Source: Flavobacterium sp. 83
GTDB lineage: Bacteria; Bacteroidota; Bacteroidia; Flavobacteriales; Flavobacteriaceae
DNA length: 64,000 bases
Direction of reading: 5' to 3'
Assembly: GCF_000744835.1 (NCBI RefSeq)
Contig: NZ_JQMS01000001.1
Location: forward strand, 2,170,001 to 2,234,000
Below the pieces are notes generated by a model, which worked only from the letters and a program-made list of their open reading frames with translations, ran no database searches and was not told the origin of the DNA. Of this stretch, positions 19,484-27,878 are shown piece after piece. Made by a program: the position numbers and the translations under genes. The stretch's first letter is position 1. Each line of letters opens with the position of its first letter.

Positions 19484-20143
19484 TCATTTGAATAACTGTT
19501 GTAGCGTAAGTTTCTTTTTAGCTCTTAATTTATTTACAATTTTCAAAAAAGCAATAGCTGTAATGTAAGCATCTCCCATTGCTGTATGTCTGTCTTTTTT
19601 TGAAATATCAAATTTGTCTGCAAGCTCATCTAAACTATAACTGTCTTTACGCTCCAATAAATGTGAAACTAACAGCGTTTTTTTATACAGTACCGCCGTG
19701 TCTAAAGTCTTGTTAGTTAATTTTGGTAAACCATTTCTTTCCAATGCATTATTAATCATGGTTATGTCAAAAACAGTATGATGCGCAATTATTATAGAGT
19801 TTCCTAAAAATGCTAAAAACTGTTGTAAAGCCTGCAATTCATTGGGTCTGTCTAGGATAAATTCTTTCAAAATCCCATGAATTTTTGCGGTGGCTTTATC
19901 ATAATGTTCCTGTTGGATAAAAATTTCAAAACTATCATGAATTGGAATTGTATTGTTTTGTAAAACGATTGCACCAATGCAAAGTATCCGATCATTGATA
20001 TAATCAAATCCAGTGGTTTCTGTATCCAATACAACAAAACGCGTATCATCAATAGTGTTTGGTATTTCTTCATCAAACGATATTTCATATTTATTCCAAA
20101 ATTTTAATAAAACAGCTTTACATTTTTCAAAGAAATTCATCAT
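19484..20143 (-). CDS. 3'-5' exonuclease, DnaQ/PolC-epsilon type
   Basis: A 219-residue DEDD exonuclease. The ExoI motif is FVVLDTETTGFD, ExoII is the HHTVFDITMINNAL segment, and the ExoIII region is KKDRHTAMGDAYITAIAF, with the histidine of the DEDDh subtype. Its start overlaps the stop codon of the upstream DUF294/CBS gene by one base, so the two are translated from one message. The pairing of a cNMP/CBS/nucleotidyltransferase-like protein with a DnaQ-like exonuclease recurs in bacteria, but the joint role is not established. ATG at 20143 or 20140 could be used. Confidence 0.88.
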   Translation of the reverse strand: MMNFFEKCKAVLLKFWNKYEISFDEEIPNTIDDTRFVVLDTETTGFDYINDRILCIGAIVLQNNTIPIHDSFEIFIQQEHYDKATAKIHGILKEFILDRPNELQALQQFLAFLGNSIIIAHHTVFDITMINNALERNGLPKLTNKTLDTAVLYKKTLLVSHLLERKDSYSLDELADKFDISKKDRHTAMGDAYITAIAFLKIVNKLRAKKKLTLQQLFK

Positions 20144-22062
20144 TATAATATGTTTGAAGCATTAAATCGGATGGTAATAAGTTCCTGAAGTTCCTTGATA
20201 GTTTTAAAAGTTCTCTTTAGCTTTATTTTTTCTAATTTGGATAGTGCTTCCAAGGCAATAAACTGACCGGAATCATGATGCAAAAGACCTTGTTTTGTCC
20301 TGAATTTCAATAATGCTTTGTACGAATAGGAGCAGGCTAAATACAACTCCCTGTTATGGGGTTCTAATTCTGCTAATTTTTCAAAACGTTCAGGAGTATT
20401 ACTGATTGATTTTACAGAATGAGAGAGAATCAATACTCTTGCCGCATCGGTCAGTGGCATTAAAGCACGTCTTTTTATGTCAAAAAAGTCTTTGTGGGCG
20501 CCGTCCTGTTCGACAAGAAGTTGTCTGAAGAATCCAGTAGGAGAAGGACTTTGCAATGCACCACTTACTAAATGAATATAAAATACAGGATTGGCTTTTA
20601 TGTTTTCAAAAATAAAATCGGACAGGTTATTTACGAGTTCCCTATCTCCATAAGAAAGACTATAATCAAAAAAGATAAAGGATAATAATACTTCATTTTT
20701 TCCTGGATTTGTAATCCAATGGTAAACTAGACTTTCCCATTCACCAAGGCTAAGGCACCATTTTGGATTGGAAGCCATCATTTCGGCAGGGCAATAATCA
20801 TAGCCAATTTCAAAAAGTCCTTTATTGACATGAGTGGCTAATGCTAAAAAATAACTCTTAGTAGCTTCTTTTAATTCTTCTGGTACATCCTCATAGACTA
20901 AGGCATTATCTTGGTCAGTATGTAGCAACTGTTCACTTCTCCCTTGACTTCCTAATGCCAACCATGCAAATTTTACTGGTGGAGGCGTTTTCATTTTTTT
21001 TAGCGCTATTTCTATTACTTGCTTAATACAGACATCATTTAATTCGGTAATTATTTTAGAAGTCAGCGTCATAGGAATATTTTGGTCTAAATATCCTTGT
21101 AACAATTGCATAATACTGGCTCGTATGGGCTTTATTTGTTTGGCTTTTTTAGCTCTTTTTACTGCTTTTATCAACACTGCTGGATTATTGCCCAGTTCTA
21201 CCATAAGATCATGTTTGGATAGGATTCCAATAGCTTTGGAATTTGCAGTACCATCTTTAGTAAGACATAAATGGCTGATGTTGCTTTTCATCATGGCCAT
21301 TTGAGCTTGGGTAATGGTCATTTTCTTGGGATAAGTAATAACAGGAGAGGTCATTATCAGGTCGGCTGTTGTGGTAATAGGAAATTCTCCTGTTACAATT
21401 TTGTTTCTTAAATCCTTATCTGTAATAATACCAATGGGAAATTTATCTTCTATAACAAGAATGGCACCCACATTTTTTTTAGTCATGATTTGAGCAATCT
21501 CTTTTGCTGTAGTTGTAGAATAACAGGTTATAAGTTTTTTTGAATATTTTACAGGCTGAATGTCCAATAGATTTTTATCAAAATCTAAAGTTTCATTTCC
21601 TATAGTTTCACCATATAGTTTTCCGCTATAACTTTTGGAATAAGGAGTGCGCGTATTTGAGGCAAAGCTTTCTATTAAAAAATTACCTACAGCTCTGTTT
21701 TGTAATGCATAAGGTTTAAAAATGCTTATCGGAACGGCATAAAGGATACTTTCTTCATAGGTTCGTGCTTCCATTTGATAGTTTTCATTGGCAATGAGTG
21801 GCCTCAGCCCAAAAATATCTCCCTCATCACACCTATCCAAAATATCATTTTCCTGGCTATTTCGAAGGGTTACAGCTCCTTTATGAACTACATAAAAGCA
21901 ATTGTGAGTTTCTTCATTTTCGGCAAATATTACACTATCCTTTTCTTTATAAACGATGGATATTTGTTCAGAAAGAGTTTCGATATCTTTTTGATGCAAA
22001 AAGTTAAAAGGAGGGAAATTTTTTAAAAAGTCTGCAACTCTATGGGAGATTGTATTTTTCAT
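20143..22062 (-). CDS. cNMP-binding, CBS-pair and DUF294 nucleotidyltransferase-like protein
   Basis: A large cytoplasmic regulatory protein. Order of domains: a cyclic-nucleotide-binding-like beta-barrel (about residues 10-130, KDSVIFAENEETHNCFYVV and GDIFGLRPLI), a CBS pair (about 175-300, TTTAKEIAQIMTKKNVGAIL and DLIMTSPVITYPKKMTI), a DUF294 nucleotidyltransferase-like domain with LGSQGRSEQLLHTDQDNAL (the GS...D-x-D metal-site pattern), and a helical DUF294 C-terminal domain. These proteins are thought to resemble GlnD-type signal enzymes, but their substrates are unknown. The start MKNTISHRVADFLK at 22062 is preferred over 22080. It is co-translated with the downstream exonuclease. Confidence 0.85.
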   Translation of the reverse strand: MKNTISHRVADFLKNFPPFNFLHQKDIETLSEQISIVYKEKDSVIFAENEETHNCFYVVHKGAVTLRNSQENDILDRCDEGDIFGLRPLIANENYQMEARTYEESILYAVPISIFKPYALQNRAVGNFLIESFASNTRTPYSKSYSGKLYGETIGNETLDFDKNLLDIQPVKYSKKLITCYSTTTAKEIAQIMTKKNVGAILVIEDKFPIGIITDKDLRNKIVTGEFPITTTADLIMTSPVITYPKKMTITQAQMAMMKSNISHLCLTKDGTANSKAIGILSKHDLMVELGNNPAVLIKAVKRAKKAKQIKPIRASIMQLLQGYLDQNIPMTLTSKIITELNDVCIKQVIEIALKKMKTPPPVKFAWLALGSQGRSEQLLHTDQDNALVYEDVPEELKEATKSYFLALATHVNKGLFEIGYDYCPAEMMASNPKWCLSLGEWESLVYHWITNPGKNEVLLSFIFFDYSLSYGDRELVNNLSDFIFENIKANPVFYIHLVSGALQSPSPTGFFRQLLVEQDGAHKDFFDIKRRALMPLTDAARVLILSHSVKSISNTPERFEKLAELEPHNRELYLACSYSYKALLKFRTKQGLLHHDSGQFIALEALSKLEKIKLKRTFKTIKELQELITIRFNASNIL

Positions 22063-22175
22063 GACGCTTATTTGTAGCACCGAAGTTAATTTATAAAATA
22101 ATATATAAAAATAAAAAAGATCAAATTTGAATCTTTTCTATGCTACAATTCCAGTACTTGGCATGATTTCAACAT

Positions 22176-22205
22176 AAAAAAAGCCCTCAAAAGAGAGCTT
22201 TTGCA
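22176..22205 (-). terminator. Terminator after terC-like gene
   Basis: AAAAGC-CTC and GAG-GCTTTT pair around an AAAA loop with one C/A mismatch. It lies within 20-50 nt of the stop codon at 22224, and on the minus strand the stem runs into T residues. Confidence 0.65.
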
Positions 22206-22223
22206 TGAATATACAGTTGTAAG

Positions 22224-22994
22224 TTACTTGTTCTTCTTCATTTTCATATTTAATACTTCCACTAATAAAGAGAAAGTTATTGCAAAATACAAATAGCCTT
22301 TTGGCACCGGTGTAACGTGGTTTCCAAAGATTAAAGCATTAGATAAATGCGCACTTTCAGTAAGTAGCATCATTCCAATTAAAATCAAAAAAGATAATCC
22401 CAGAATTTGGATAGACGGGTGTTTGTTGACAAAATTCCCAACAGGAACGGCAAACTGCATCATAATTAAAACTGAAATAACCACCGCAGTAATCATGATA
22501 TAAATAGCACCTTCAACACCATTAGTCATACCAACCGCTGTTAAAATACTATCAAAAGAAAACACTAAATCAATCATTATAATTTGCAAAAGAACATTTT
22601 GGAATGATTTTGTAGCTGCTTTGCTTAGCTCTTTTTCCTCATGTCCTTTTTCATCGACTTTCTCCCTGATTTCATTCGTACTTTTATAAATCAAAAACAA
22701 TCCTCCTAATAAAAGAATAATACTTTGCCCCGTAATTCCAGCCGAAAACCAACTTAAATCAATGTGAAACCAAGGTTCTTTCATTTGAATCAATAAATTA
22801 ATTCCAAATAAAAGTCCAATTCTCATGAACATGGCAAGAAACATTCCTACTTTGGTTGCTCTTTTTCGTTGCTCAACAGGTAGTTTTCCAGTAGCAATCG
22901 ATATGAAAATAATATTGTCTATTCCTAACACAATTTCCAAAAAGGTCAATGTTAATAGGGCAATCCAAGCATCGGGATTTAAAAATACTTCCAT
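22224..22994 (-). CDS. TerC family integral membrane protein
   Basis: A 256-residue polytopic inner membrane protein of the TerC family, with the N-terminal family motif LEIVLGIDNIIFISIATGKLP and the second-half repeat MIDLVFSFDSILTAVGM. The acidic residues within these membrane motifs are the probable metal-binding sites. About seven membrane spans are visible. TerC relatives help load manganese onto exported proteins or give tellurite resistance; no ter operon is present here. It is monocistronic with its own terminator. Confidence 0.9.
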   Translation of the reverse strand: MEVFLNPDAWIALLTLTFLEIVLGIDNIIFISIATGKLPVEQRKRATKVGMFLAMFMRIGLLFGINLLIQMKEPWFHIDLSWFSAGITGQSIILLLGGLFLIYKSTNEIREKVDEKGHEEKELSKAATKSFQNVLLQIIMIDLVFSFDSILTAVGMTNGVEGAIYIMITAVVISVLIMMQFAVPVGNFVNKHPSIQILGLSFLILIGMMLLTESAHLSNALIFGNHVTPVPKGYLYFAITFSLLVEVLNMKMKKNK

Positions 22995-23030
22995 TTTATT
23001 TAATTATGATTTGTAAGTTATAAGTTGAAA

Positions 23031-23408
23031 TTAGTAGTCAGCAATCTTAGTGACAGTTCCTTTTTGTTTGGTGTCAACACCAACCATTCCAAACTCAAAG
23101 GTATAGGAATTTTTTGATGTTGTCAAAATTTTCATGTCAATAGCTTTTTCTTCAGCCATATTTTTAGGATGTAATTTCTGCAAAATATATTCACAATCAT
23201 TCACCCAACGTATTGAAGCTGTATCTGTTTTTCCTTCAAATGTTTCAATTTCCAGACTGTCATTTCGCTCAAAAACCGTTGTTTTTTTTACGCCGTTGAC
23301 TTCGTATTCAAATTTGAATTTTCCAGTTTTAAAATCCTTGCAATTGCGTTCCACATTGTAGCATGACATTAGTAGCAGGAATGGGAGGAGAAGTATTATT
23401 TTTTTCAT
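23031..23408 (-). CDS. Small putative lipoprotein
   Basis: A 125-residue protein with a lipoprotein signal: KKIILLLPFLLLMSC, lipidated Cys at residue 16. The mature part (FKTGKFKFEYEVNGVKKTTVFERNDSLEIE...) is beta-rich with two further cysteines (in RNC and NDC) that might form a disulfide. Similar short flavobacterial proteins carry the misleading database name 'DNA topoisomerase IV'; nothing in it resembles a topoisomerase. Function unknown. Confidence 0.75.
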   Translation of the reverse strand: MKKIILLLPFLLLMSCYNVERNCKDFKTGKFKFEYEVNGVKKTTVFERNDSLEIETFEGKTDTASIRWVNDCEYILQKLHPKNMAEEKAIDMKILTTSKNSYTFEFGMVGVDTKQKGTVTKIADY

Positions 23409-23440
23409 TTCGTTAGCGAGCTTGGTTTTTTTTTTTTAGC

Positions 23441-23590
23441 CTAATCCAGCTGTTCATTGCAACTCCTCGGTTTAAAAGTTTTTTTCTAATGACAAAGAAG
23501 GAGCTTCCGTTGGTCGCTCTTTTTTGTCAAGAAAAAATTACTTTTAGCCCTGCGGGGTTTTCACTTCCATCTGGGGCAATGCGATTTGGT
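23441..23590. repeat. REP-like element, family A, copy with long hairpin
   Basis: Ends CTAATCCAGCTGTTCATTGC and CCATCTGGGGCAATGCG bracket an imperfect hairpin built on GACAAAGAAGGAGC / GCTCTTTTTTGTC. The core at 23500-23523 (GGAGCTTCCGTTGGTCGCTC) differs by one base from that of the 32514-32537 copy. It fills the gap between two minus-strand genes. Confidence 0.8.
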
Positions 23591-23595
23591 GTTAA

Positions 23596-24174
23596 TTATT
23601 TCGATAATCGTTTTAATTCGGCATCTGTAAAATTCTTGATGCTTTTCTCATTTGCAAATTTCTCTGCATTGTAACTATTCGATTTGTTTTTAGGAATCGA
23701 TAAGCTTTTCCAATCACTATTTTTTAATTGTTTGGCATAAAATACGATTTGTCCAACATGATACGGATAATGTGCCAGTTGTCTGTTGATAGCTTCCACA
23801 ACGGTATGACCCTCATTTCTAATGTATATAATTTGTGAAAGTTGTTCTGGTTTCAATCCGTTTAAAGCATCAAATAAACAATTCCAACCTTTATTCCAAG
23901 CCATTAAAAGCGCTTCTTTTGATTCTAAATCATTTTCAAATTCGGTATCACGGTTGCGCCATTCTTTTTCTCCATCGCTAGTCAGGAACTCAGTCCATCG
24001 AGAAAGCATATTTCCCGAAAGATGTTTTGCAATCGTAGCAATACTATTGGTGTCTTCATTTATAGCCTGAAAAAGTTGGTCTGGTTCGAGTTGTTCCATC
24101 GCTTTTTCTCCCAGTATTTTATAATAGAAAAACTGTTTTTTAGCACTTTCAAGATAAGCAACATTTGTTTCCAT
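23596..24174 (-). CDS. DUF1572 (DinB-like) family protein
   Basis: A 192-residue helical protein of the DUF1572 family, related to the DinB/YfiT metal-binding four-helix bundles. Seen: an early His (TIATIAKHLSGNMLSRW), then EAINRQLAHYPYHVGQIVFYAKQL, which provides the HxxxH-like pair near residue 135-140. These three histidines would coordinate a divalent metal. Family members may be thiol transferases or of unknown role. The gene starts 2 nt after the pentapeptide-repeat gene stop and closes the murQ-led run of genes. Confidence 0.82.
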   Translation of the reverse strand: METNVAYLESAKKQFFYYKILGEKAMEQLEPDQLFQAINEDTNSIATIAKHLSGNMLSRWTEFLTSDGEKEWRNRDTEFENDLESKEALLMAWNKGWNCLFDALNGLKPEQLSQIIYIRNEGHTVVEAINRQLAHYPYHVGQIVFYAKQLKNSDWKSLSIPKNKSNSYNAEKFANEKSIKNFTDAELKRLSK

Positions 24175-24176
24175 AA

Positions 24177-24749
24177 TTACACAATTTTAATATCGTATTT
24201 GTCCAGAAGTCCAATGATTCCTTGCGTAGAAAACTTGGCTTTTTTCATGGGATTGTATTCAGGATCAATTTTAAAATTAGTTGCTTTTGAAAAATCAGCC
24301 CCGCCTAGTTGCGTATTGTTAAAAATTGCACCGTCCAAATTACTATTGTCAAAAATGGAACTCGTAAGATTAGTTCCAACAAAACTTATATCTTTTAAGG
24401 AACAAGAATTGAATTTTGTCTTTGGCATTTTCTTATTCGCAAATGATGAATAATCCAAAACGCATTCCTGAAAATTAACATTAAATAGGAAATCGTCGCA
24501 TTCTTCAAACTGAATACCCAGTAATTTGCAGTTTCTAAACTGTATTCCTTTTAAGCTTGTTCCAGATAATTTGGTCATTGCCAGATTACAATCAATAAAC
24601 TCACAATCCATGAAGCTACTATAAGAGAAATCACTATTTGATAAATCACAGTTTTTAAAAATGCAATCTTCAAATTCTCGATTGTTTACTTTCTTATCAG
24701 TGTAAACGATTTTTTCAAATGTTTTTTGAACGTGAATTAGGTTTTCCAT
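24177..24749 (-). CDS. Pentapeptide-repeat protein
   Basis: A 190-residue protein made of consecutive A(D/N)LxF-like pentapeptides, for example CDLSNSDFSYSSFMDCEF, NLDGAIFNNTQLGGADF. These would form a right-handed quadrilateral beta-helix through about residues 25-165. Some pentapeptide proteins mimic DNA and protect gyrase (Qnr type), but most have unknown roles, and no Qnr-specific loops are evident. It overlaps the upstream DUF6095-like gene by one base and abuts the downstream DUF1572 gene, so it is part of that operon. Confidence 0.85.
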   Translation of the reverse strand: MENLIHVQKTFEKIVYTDKKVNNREFEDCIFKNCDLSNSDFSYSSFMDCEFIDCNLAMTKLSGTSLKGIQFRNCKLLGIQFEECDDFLFNVNFQECVLDYSSFANKKMPKTKFNSCSLKDISFVGTNLTSSIFDNSNLDGAIFNNTQLGGADFSKATNFKIDPEYNPMKKAKFSTQGIIGLLDKYDIKIV

Positions 24750-24970
24750 TAGTCGTTAAATAAGCTTTTCATAATTGTTTTTAATCCTAAATACATGAGC
24801 AACATGGAGATAAGGCAAGCAATAATTCCTATTGCTAAAACTAAATAATGCCATACATTTTGCTCATTCATAAACGCATTATAAATCAATGCGGGTCCTA
24901 TAAATAGTAATGGCAAAGCACCTGCTAAATACTTAATTCCTTTGGATAATAGTTCTTTGTTAGTTGCCAT
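24749..24970 (-). CDS. Small membrane protein (DUF6095-like)
   Basis: A 73-residue protein with two membrane helices, about residues 13-30 and 41-65 (LVLAIGIIACLISMLLMYLGL), separated by a short polar turn. It matches a flavobacterial family I recognise as DUF6095. Its stop codon overlaps the ATG of the pentapeptide-repeat gene by one base (TAATG type). Function unknown. Confidence 0.72.
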   Translation of the reverse strand: MATNKELLSKGIKYLAGALPLLFIGPALIYNAFMNEQNVWHYLVLAIGIIACLISMLLMYLGLKTIMKSLFND

Positions 24971-24980
24971 AATTTAATAA

Positions 24981-25283
24981 TTAAAATTCATAATCCACGC
25001 AATACCTCAAATCTCTAATTTCACCAATCCAATCAGCAACAACATTATGTATAGGATGATTTTGGTATGTTTCTAAAGTTTCAAACGAATTAAAGTAGGA
25101 GTGTAATACTGCGTCAAAGTTTGTATATTCACTTTCAATATTTAATCCTACCCGTATTTCAACTATTTCAGGAATGTCTTTTTTTAAACCTTCAAGTCTC
25201 TCTTTTAGAAGAATTGCATTTTCGGCTTTGCTCTTTCCTTGTGCAAAATCCTTTAATTTCCACATTACGATATGGTGAATCAT
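24981..25283 (-). CDS. Dabb (stress-responsive A/B barrel) family protein
   Basis: A 100-residue dimeric alpha/beta barrel protein of the Dabb family. The opening IHHIVMWKLKDFAQG, the central EIRVGLNIESEYTNFDAVLHSYFNSFE and the closing VADWIGEIRDLRYCVDYEF are diagnostic. Members act in stress responses or polyketide cyclisation, mostly undefined. It lies 7 nt after murQ on the same strand and is presumably co-transcribed with it. Confidence 0.85.
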   Translation of the reverse strand: MIHHIVMWKLKDFAQGKSKAENAILLKERLEGLKKDIPEIVEIRVGLNIESEYTNFDAVLHSYFNSFETLETYQNHPIHNVVADWIGEIRDLRYCVDYEF

Positions 25284-25289
25284 CGTTAT

Positions 25290-26102
25290 TTATTTTTTAA
25301 AATTATCAACAGCTTTTCTCACACTTCCGTGTTTTTTTAATAGCGCAGCACCTTCTTCATAGGTTACAGGAATTTCTCCCATAATCATTTTTACACCGCG
25401 ATCTACGAGTTTGCTATTGCTTAGTTGCATGTCGACCATTTTGTTTCCTTTTACTTTCCCTAGTTGGATCATGGTGGCTGTAGTGAGCATGTTGAGTACT
25501 AATTTTTGTGCTGTACCGGCTTTCATACGTGAACTCCCGGTTACAAATTCCGGTCCTACAACTACATCTATAGGGAATTTTGCGGTTTGGGAAAGCGGAC
25601 TTCCTGCATTGCATGAAATACTTCCTGTGGTAATATTATTTTCGTTACAAGTTTGTAATCCTCCAATAACATATGGAGTTGTTCCTGATGCAGCTATTCC
25701 AACAACAACATCATTTTCATTTACATCAAAGGCTTTCAAATCAATCCAGGCTTGTGTTGCGTTGTCTTCGGCATTTTCTACTGCTCTGCGAATGGCAGTG
25801 TCGCCACCGGCAATAATCCCAATTACTAAATCGAAAGGAACACCAAATGTAGGTGGACATTCCGATGCATCAACAATTCCTAATCGTCCTGATGTCCCTG
25901 CGCCAATGTAGAATAATCGTCCGCCCAATTTTATTTTGGCAACGATTTCAGTCACTAAATTTTCTATTTGCGGCAAAGCTTTTTCTACGGCTAGCGGTAC
26001 GGTTTTGTCTTCCTTATTGATATTAGAAAGCAATTCTTGAACGGACATTTTTTCTAAATGTTCGTATTTTGAAGATTGTTCGGTGGTTTTTGTGAAAGTC
26101 AT
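25290..26102 (-). CDS. murQ: N-acetylmuramic acid 6-phosphate etherase
   Basis: Cleaves the lactyl ether of MurNAc-6-phosphate to give GlcNAc-6-phosphate and D-lactate in peptidoglycan recycling. A SIS domain with family motifs is seen: GRLFYIGAGTSGRLGIVDASECPPTFG, the catalytic Glu within AVENAEDNA, GIAASGTTPYVIGGL and the GSSRMKAGTAQKLVLNML signature. At 270 residues it is slightly shorter than the E. coli enzyme (298) but covers the full catalytic core. It heads a minus-strand run of murQ, Dabb, DUF6095-like, pentapeptide and DUF1572 genes. Confidence 0.94.
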   Translation of the reverse strand: MTFTKTTEQSSKYEHLEKMSVQELLSNINKEDKTVPLAVEKALPQIENLVTEIVAKIKLGGRLFYIGAGTSGRLGIVDASECPPTFGVPFDLVIGIIAGGDTAIRRAVENAEDNATQAWIDLKAFDVNENDVVVGIAASGTTPYVIGGLQTCNENNITTGSISCNAGSPLSQTAKFPIDVVVGPEFVTGSSRMKAGTAQKLVLNMLTTATMIQLGKVKGNKMVDMQLSNSKLVDRGVKMIMGEIPVTYEEGAALLKKHGSVRKAVDNFKK

Positions 26103-26117
26103 ATATTTTTTTTTTGA

Positions 26118-26141
26118 AGGGACAATTCGCGAGTTGTCCGT
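26118..26141. repeat. Palindromic element (GGACAATTCGCGAGTTGTCC)
   Basis: A near-perfect palindrome with 6-bp outer arms (26120-26125, 26134-26139) just upstream of murQ. The same type of sequence is familiar as a dispersed intergenic element in flavobacteria, which is knowledge and not visible from this window alone. Confidence 0.45.
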
Positions 26142-26151
26142 ACATTTATTT

Positions 26152-26258
26152 TTCTGCGTGAGGGATAACAGCGGAAATCCTTTTTACTCCTGTAGCTATA
26201 GCGAAGGGAGAAAAAAGATTGCAGCGAATAGCCCGACCCTTGTGGTCACGCCCCAATT
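26152..26258. repeat. REP-like element, family B, copy 1
   Basis: Begins CTGCGTGAGGGATAACAGCG and ends with AGCCCGACCC...GTCACGCCCC; a second copy with matching ends is at 45173-45280. The middle is a poor hairpin. It lies between murQ and the ZIP transporter gene. Confidence 0.65.
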
Positions 26259-26264
26259 ATAAAA

Positions 26265-26933
26265 TTATATAAAATACGCCAAGACAATTCCAAAAATTAT
26301 CATTGAAACTTTGGCGATATTGAACTTGTGTCCTTCGCTGGTTTCAAAAATGATAGTAGATGAAATATGAAATAATATTCCTATTACAATGGCTGTGATT
26401 TCAGTATAATATTCGTTTAAAATAGGCATATAATCAGACAAAAATGTTCCTAACGGAGTCATAATTGCAAAGGTTGCCATGAAGAAAAGTATTGCTTTTT
26501 TATCGAGACTTGCGTTGATAAAAAAAGTAGTCAAAATTATGGCAATTGGCAAATGATGAATGGCAATTCCCACCGCTAAATCATGGTGATGGCTTACAGG
26601 AAATCCTTCCAGAAAGGCGTGAATGCAAAGACTAATAAAAAGCAACCACGGGATTTGGGTCATTATTTCATGTCCGTGAACGTGACCATGTTCAGCACCT
26701 TTGGAGAAAAATTCTAATATGATTTGGAATAAGATTCCCAACATAATGAAAATTCCAATTTTTGGATTACCGCTTTCGTAGACTTCTGGTAATAAGTGCA
26801 TTACCGTTAAAGAAAGTAAAAAAGAGCCGCTAAATGCTAATAATAGTTTTAGGTTGGTTTTGTTTTTTGGTTTTAAAACCAATGCGATGATATATCCTAT
26901 AAGTACGGAAAGTAAAGGTAAAAGATAATTCAT
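26265..26933 (-). CDS. ZIP family metal transporter
   Basis: A 222-residue polytopic inner membrane protein that would import zinc or another divalent metal. The metal site helices carry HAFLEGFPVSHHHDLAVGIAIHHLPIAI, with the conserved HxxxEG and HHxP patterns. About seven hydrophobic segments are present, and a His-rich loop (GAEHGHVHGHE) lies between helices 3 and 4, as in other ZIPs. Metal specificity cannot be told. No regulator is adjacent. Confidence 0.9.
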   Translation of the reverse strand: MNYLLPLLSVLIGYIIALVLKPKNKTNLKLLLAFSGSFLLSLTVMHLLPEVYESGNPKIGIFIMLGILFQIILEFFSKGAEHGHVHGHEIMTQIPWLLFISLCIHAFLEGFPVSHHHDLAVGIAIHHLPIAIILTTFFINASLDKKAILFFMATFAIMTPLGTFLSDYMPILNEYYTEITAIVIGILFHISSTIIFETSEGHKFNIAKVSMIIFGIVLAYFI

Positions 26934-27018
26934 TTTTTTGTTTAACCGTTTATTTGTTAATCTGTATCATTTGTTTTTACGATTAATCACATAAACGATT
27001 AACCGATTAACCCACCAA

Positions 27019-27783
27019 CTATTTAAAAATCATGATTAGTCGTTCACTATCTGTTTTGTGGAATTTTTTCAATTTGTAATCACCAAAAATGTCCAATAGG
27101 TAAATTCCGGCTTCTTCCATTAATTCCTCAAAATCTTTAAGGGTTAAGGCTTTTACTTTTTCGACAAAATGGAATTTTTGACCTTTGTCTTCAAAATCAA
27201 TTTCTTTGTAAATATGACCGTCTTTTAGATAGCGTTTGATATGAAAATCGATTCCTTCAACTGTTTTTGTTTCTTCGGGAACTAATGTTTCGAGCACATT
27301 AGTAACATTCATAAAATCAATCACTGCAAAACCATATTCTGAAAGGCTTTCTTTGATGGCTTTTAATGTGGTTAGATTGTCTTCGTCATTTTCGAAATAA
27401 CCAAAACTGGTAAACAAGTTGAAAACGGCATCATATTTTTCTTCAAAAGCTTCGCGCATATCGTGAACTTTGAAATGCAGTGTTTCATTAGTGTTTTTAG
27501 AAGCTTCATTAATGCTGTTTTCAGATAAATCGGCACCAAGAACATCAAACCCTAATTGGTTCAAATATATAGAATGACGGCCTTTGCCACAAGCTAGATC
27601 CAGTACTTTAGCCTTTTCAGGAAGATTAAGGTAATGGGTAATATTATCCATAAAAACTTGGGCTTCTCTGTAATTTCGTTCTTTGTAAAGAATGTGATAG
27701 TACGGAGTGTCAAACCAAGACGTGTACCAATTTTCAGTTGATTTCAGTTCGTTTTCAGTTGGTGGATTTTGTGCTGCAGACAT
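27019..27783 (-). CDS. Class I SAM-dependent methyltransferase
   Basis: A 254-residue methyltransferase with SAM motif I VLDLACGKGRHSIYLNQLG near residue 60, followed by VLGADLSENSI and the motif HFKVHDMREAFEEKYDAVFNL. The C-terminal half contains a beta extension and DFEELMEEAGIYLLDIFGDY, common in methyltransferases acting on small molecules. Substrate unknown. It is divergent from the THUMP RNA methyltransferase gene. No signal peptide. Confidence 0.87.
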   Translation of the reverse strand: MSAAQNPPTENELKSTENWYTSWFDTPYYHILYKERNYREAQVFMDNITHYLNLPEKAKVLDLACGKGRHSIYLNQLGFDVLGADLSENSINEASKNTNETLHFKVHDMREAFEEKYDAVFNLFTSFGYFENDEDNLTTLKAIKESLSEYGFAVIDFMNVTNVLETLVPEETKTVEGIDFHIKRYLKDGHIYKEIDFEDKGQKFHFVEKVKALTLKDFEELMEEAGIYLLDIFGDYKLKKFHKTDSERLIMIFK

Positions 27784-27801
27784 TTATTCTTTTTCAATTA
27801 A

Positions 27802-27831
27802 TTTGATTGATGCAAATTTAGTGTATTTTTG
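27802..27831 (+). promoter_or_regulatory. Promoter for the THUMP methyltransferase gene
   Basis: TTTG at 27802-27805, an 18-nt spacer and TATTTTTG at 27824-27831, an exact match to the Bacteroidota consensus. The leader would be about 40 nt and include the C/G-tract hairpin. Confidence 0.7.
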
Positions 27832-27851
27832 CCGAATATAACGATAACAAT

Positions 27852-27876
27852 TCCCCCTTTAGGGGGTAAAGGGGGC
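27852..27876. repeat. CCCCCTTTAGGGGG hairpin in the leader
   Basis: CCCCCTTTAGGGGGTAAAGG followed by GGGC can fold as C5/G5 with a short loop, with a second G tract as an alternative partner. It ends 3 nt before the ATG at 27879, so folding could affect ribosome access. Similar strings recur in flavobacterial intergenic regions. Confidence 0.55.
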
Positions 27877-27878
27877 AA

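Noticed and set aside
23031..23408. Topoisomerase-related function for the small lipoprotein
   Set aside because: Related proteins carry this label, but the sequence is a 125-residue lipoprotein with no topoisomerase motif.
25411..25911. 166-codon plus-strand frame opposite murQ
   Set aside because: Antisense shadow; murQ motifs are unambiguous.
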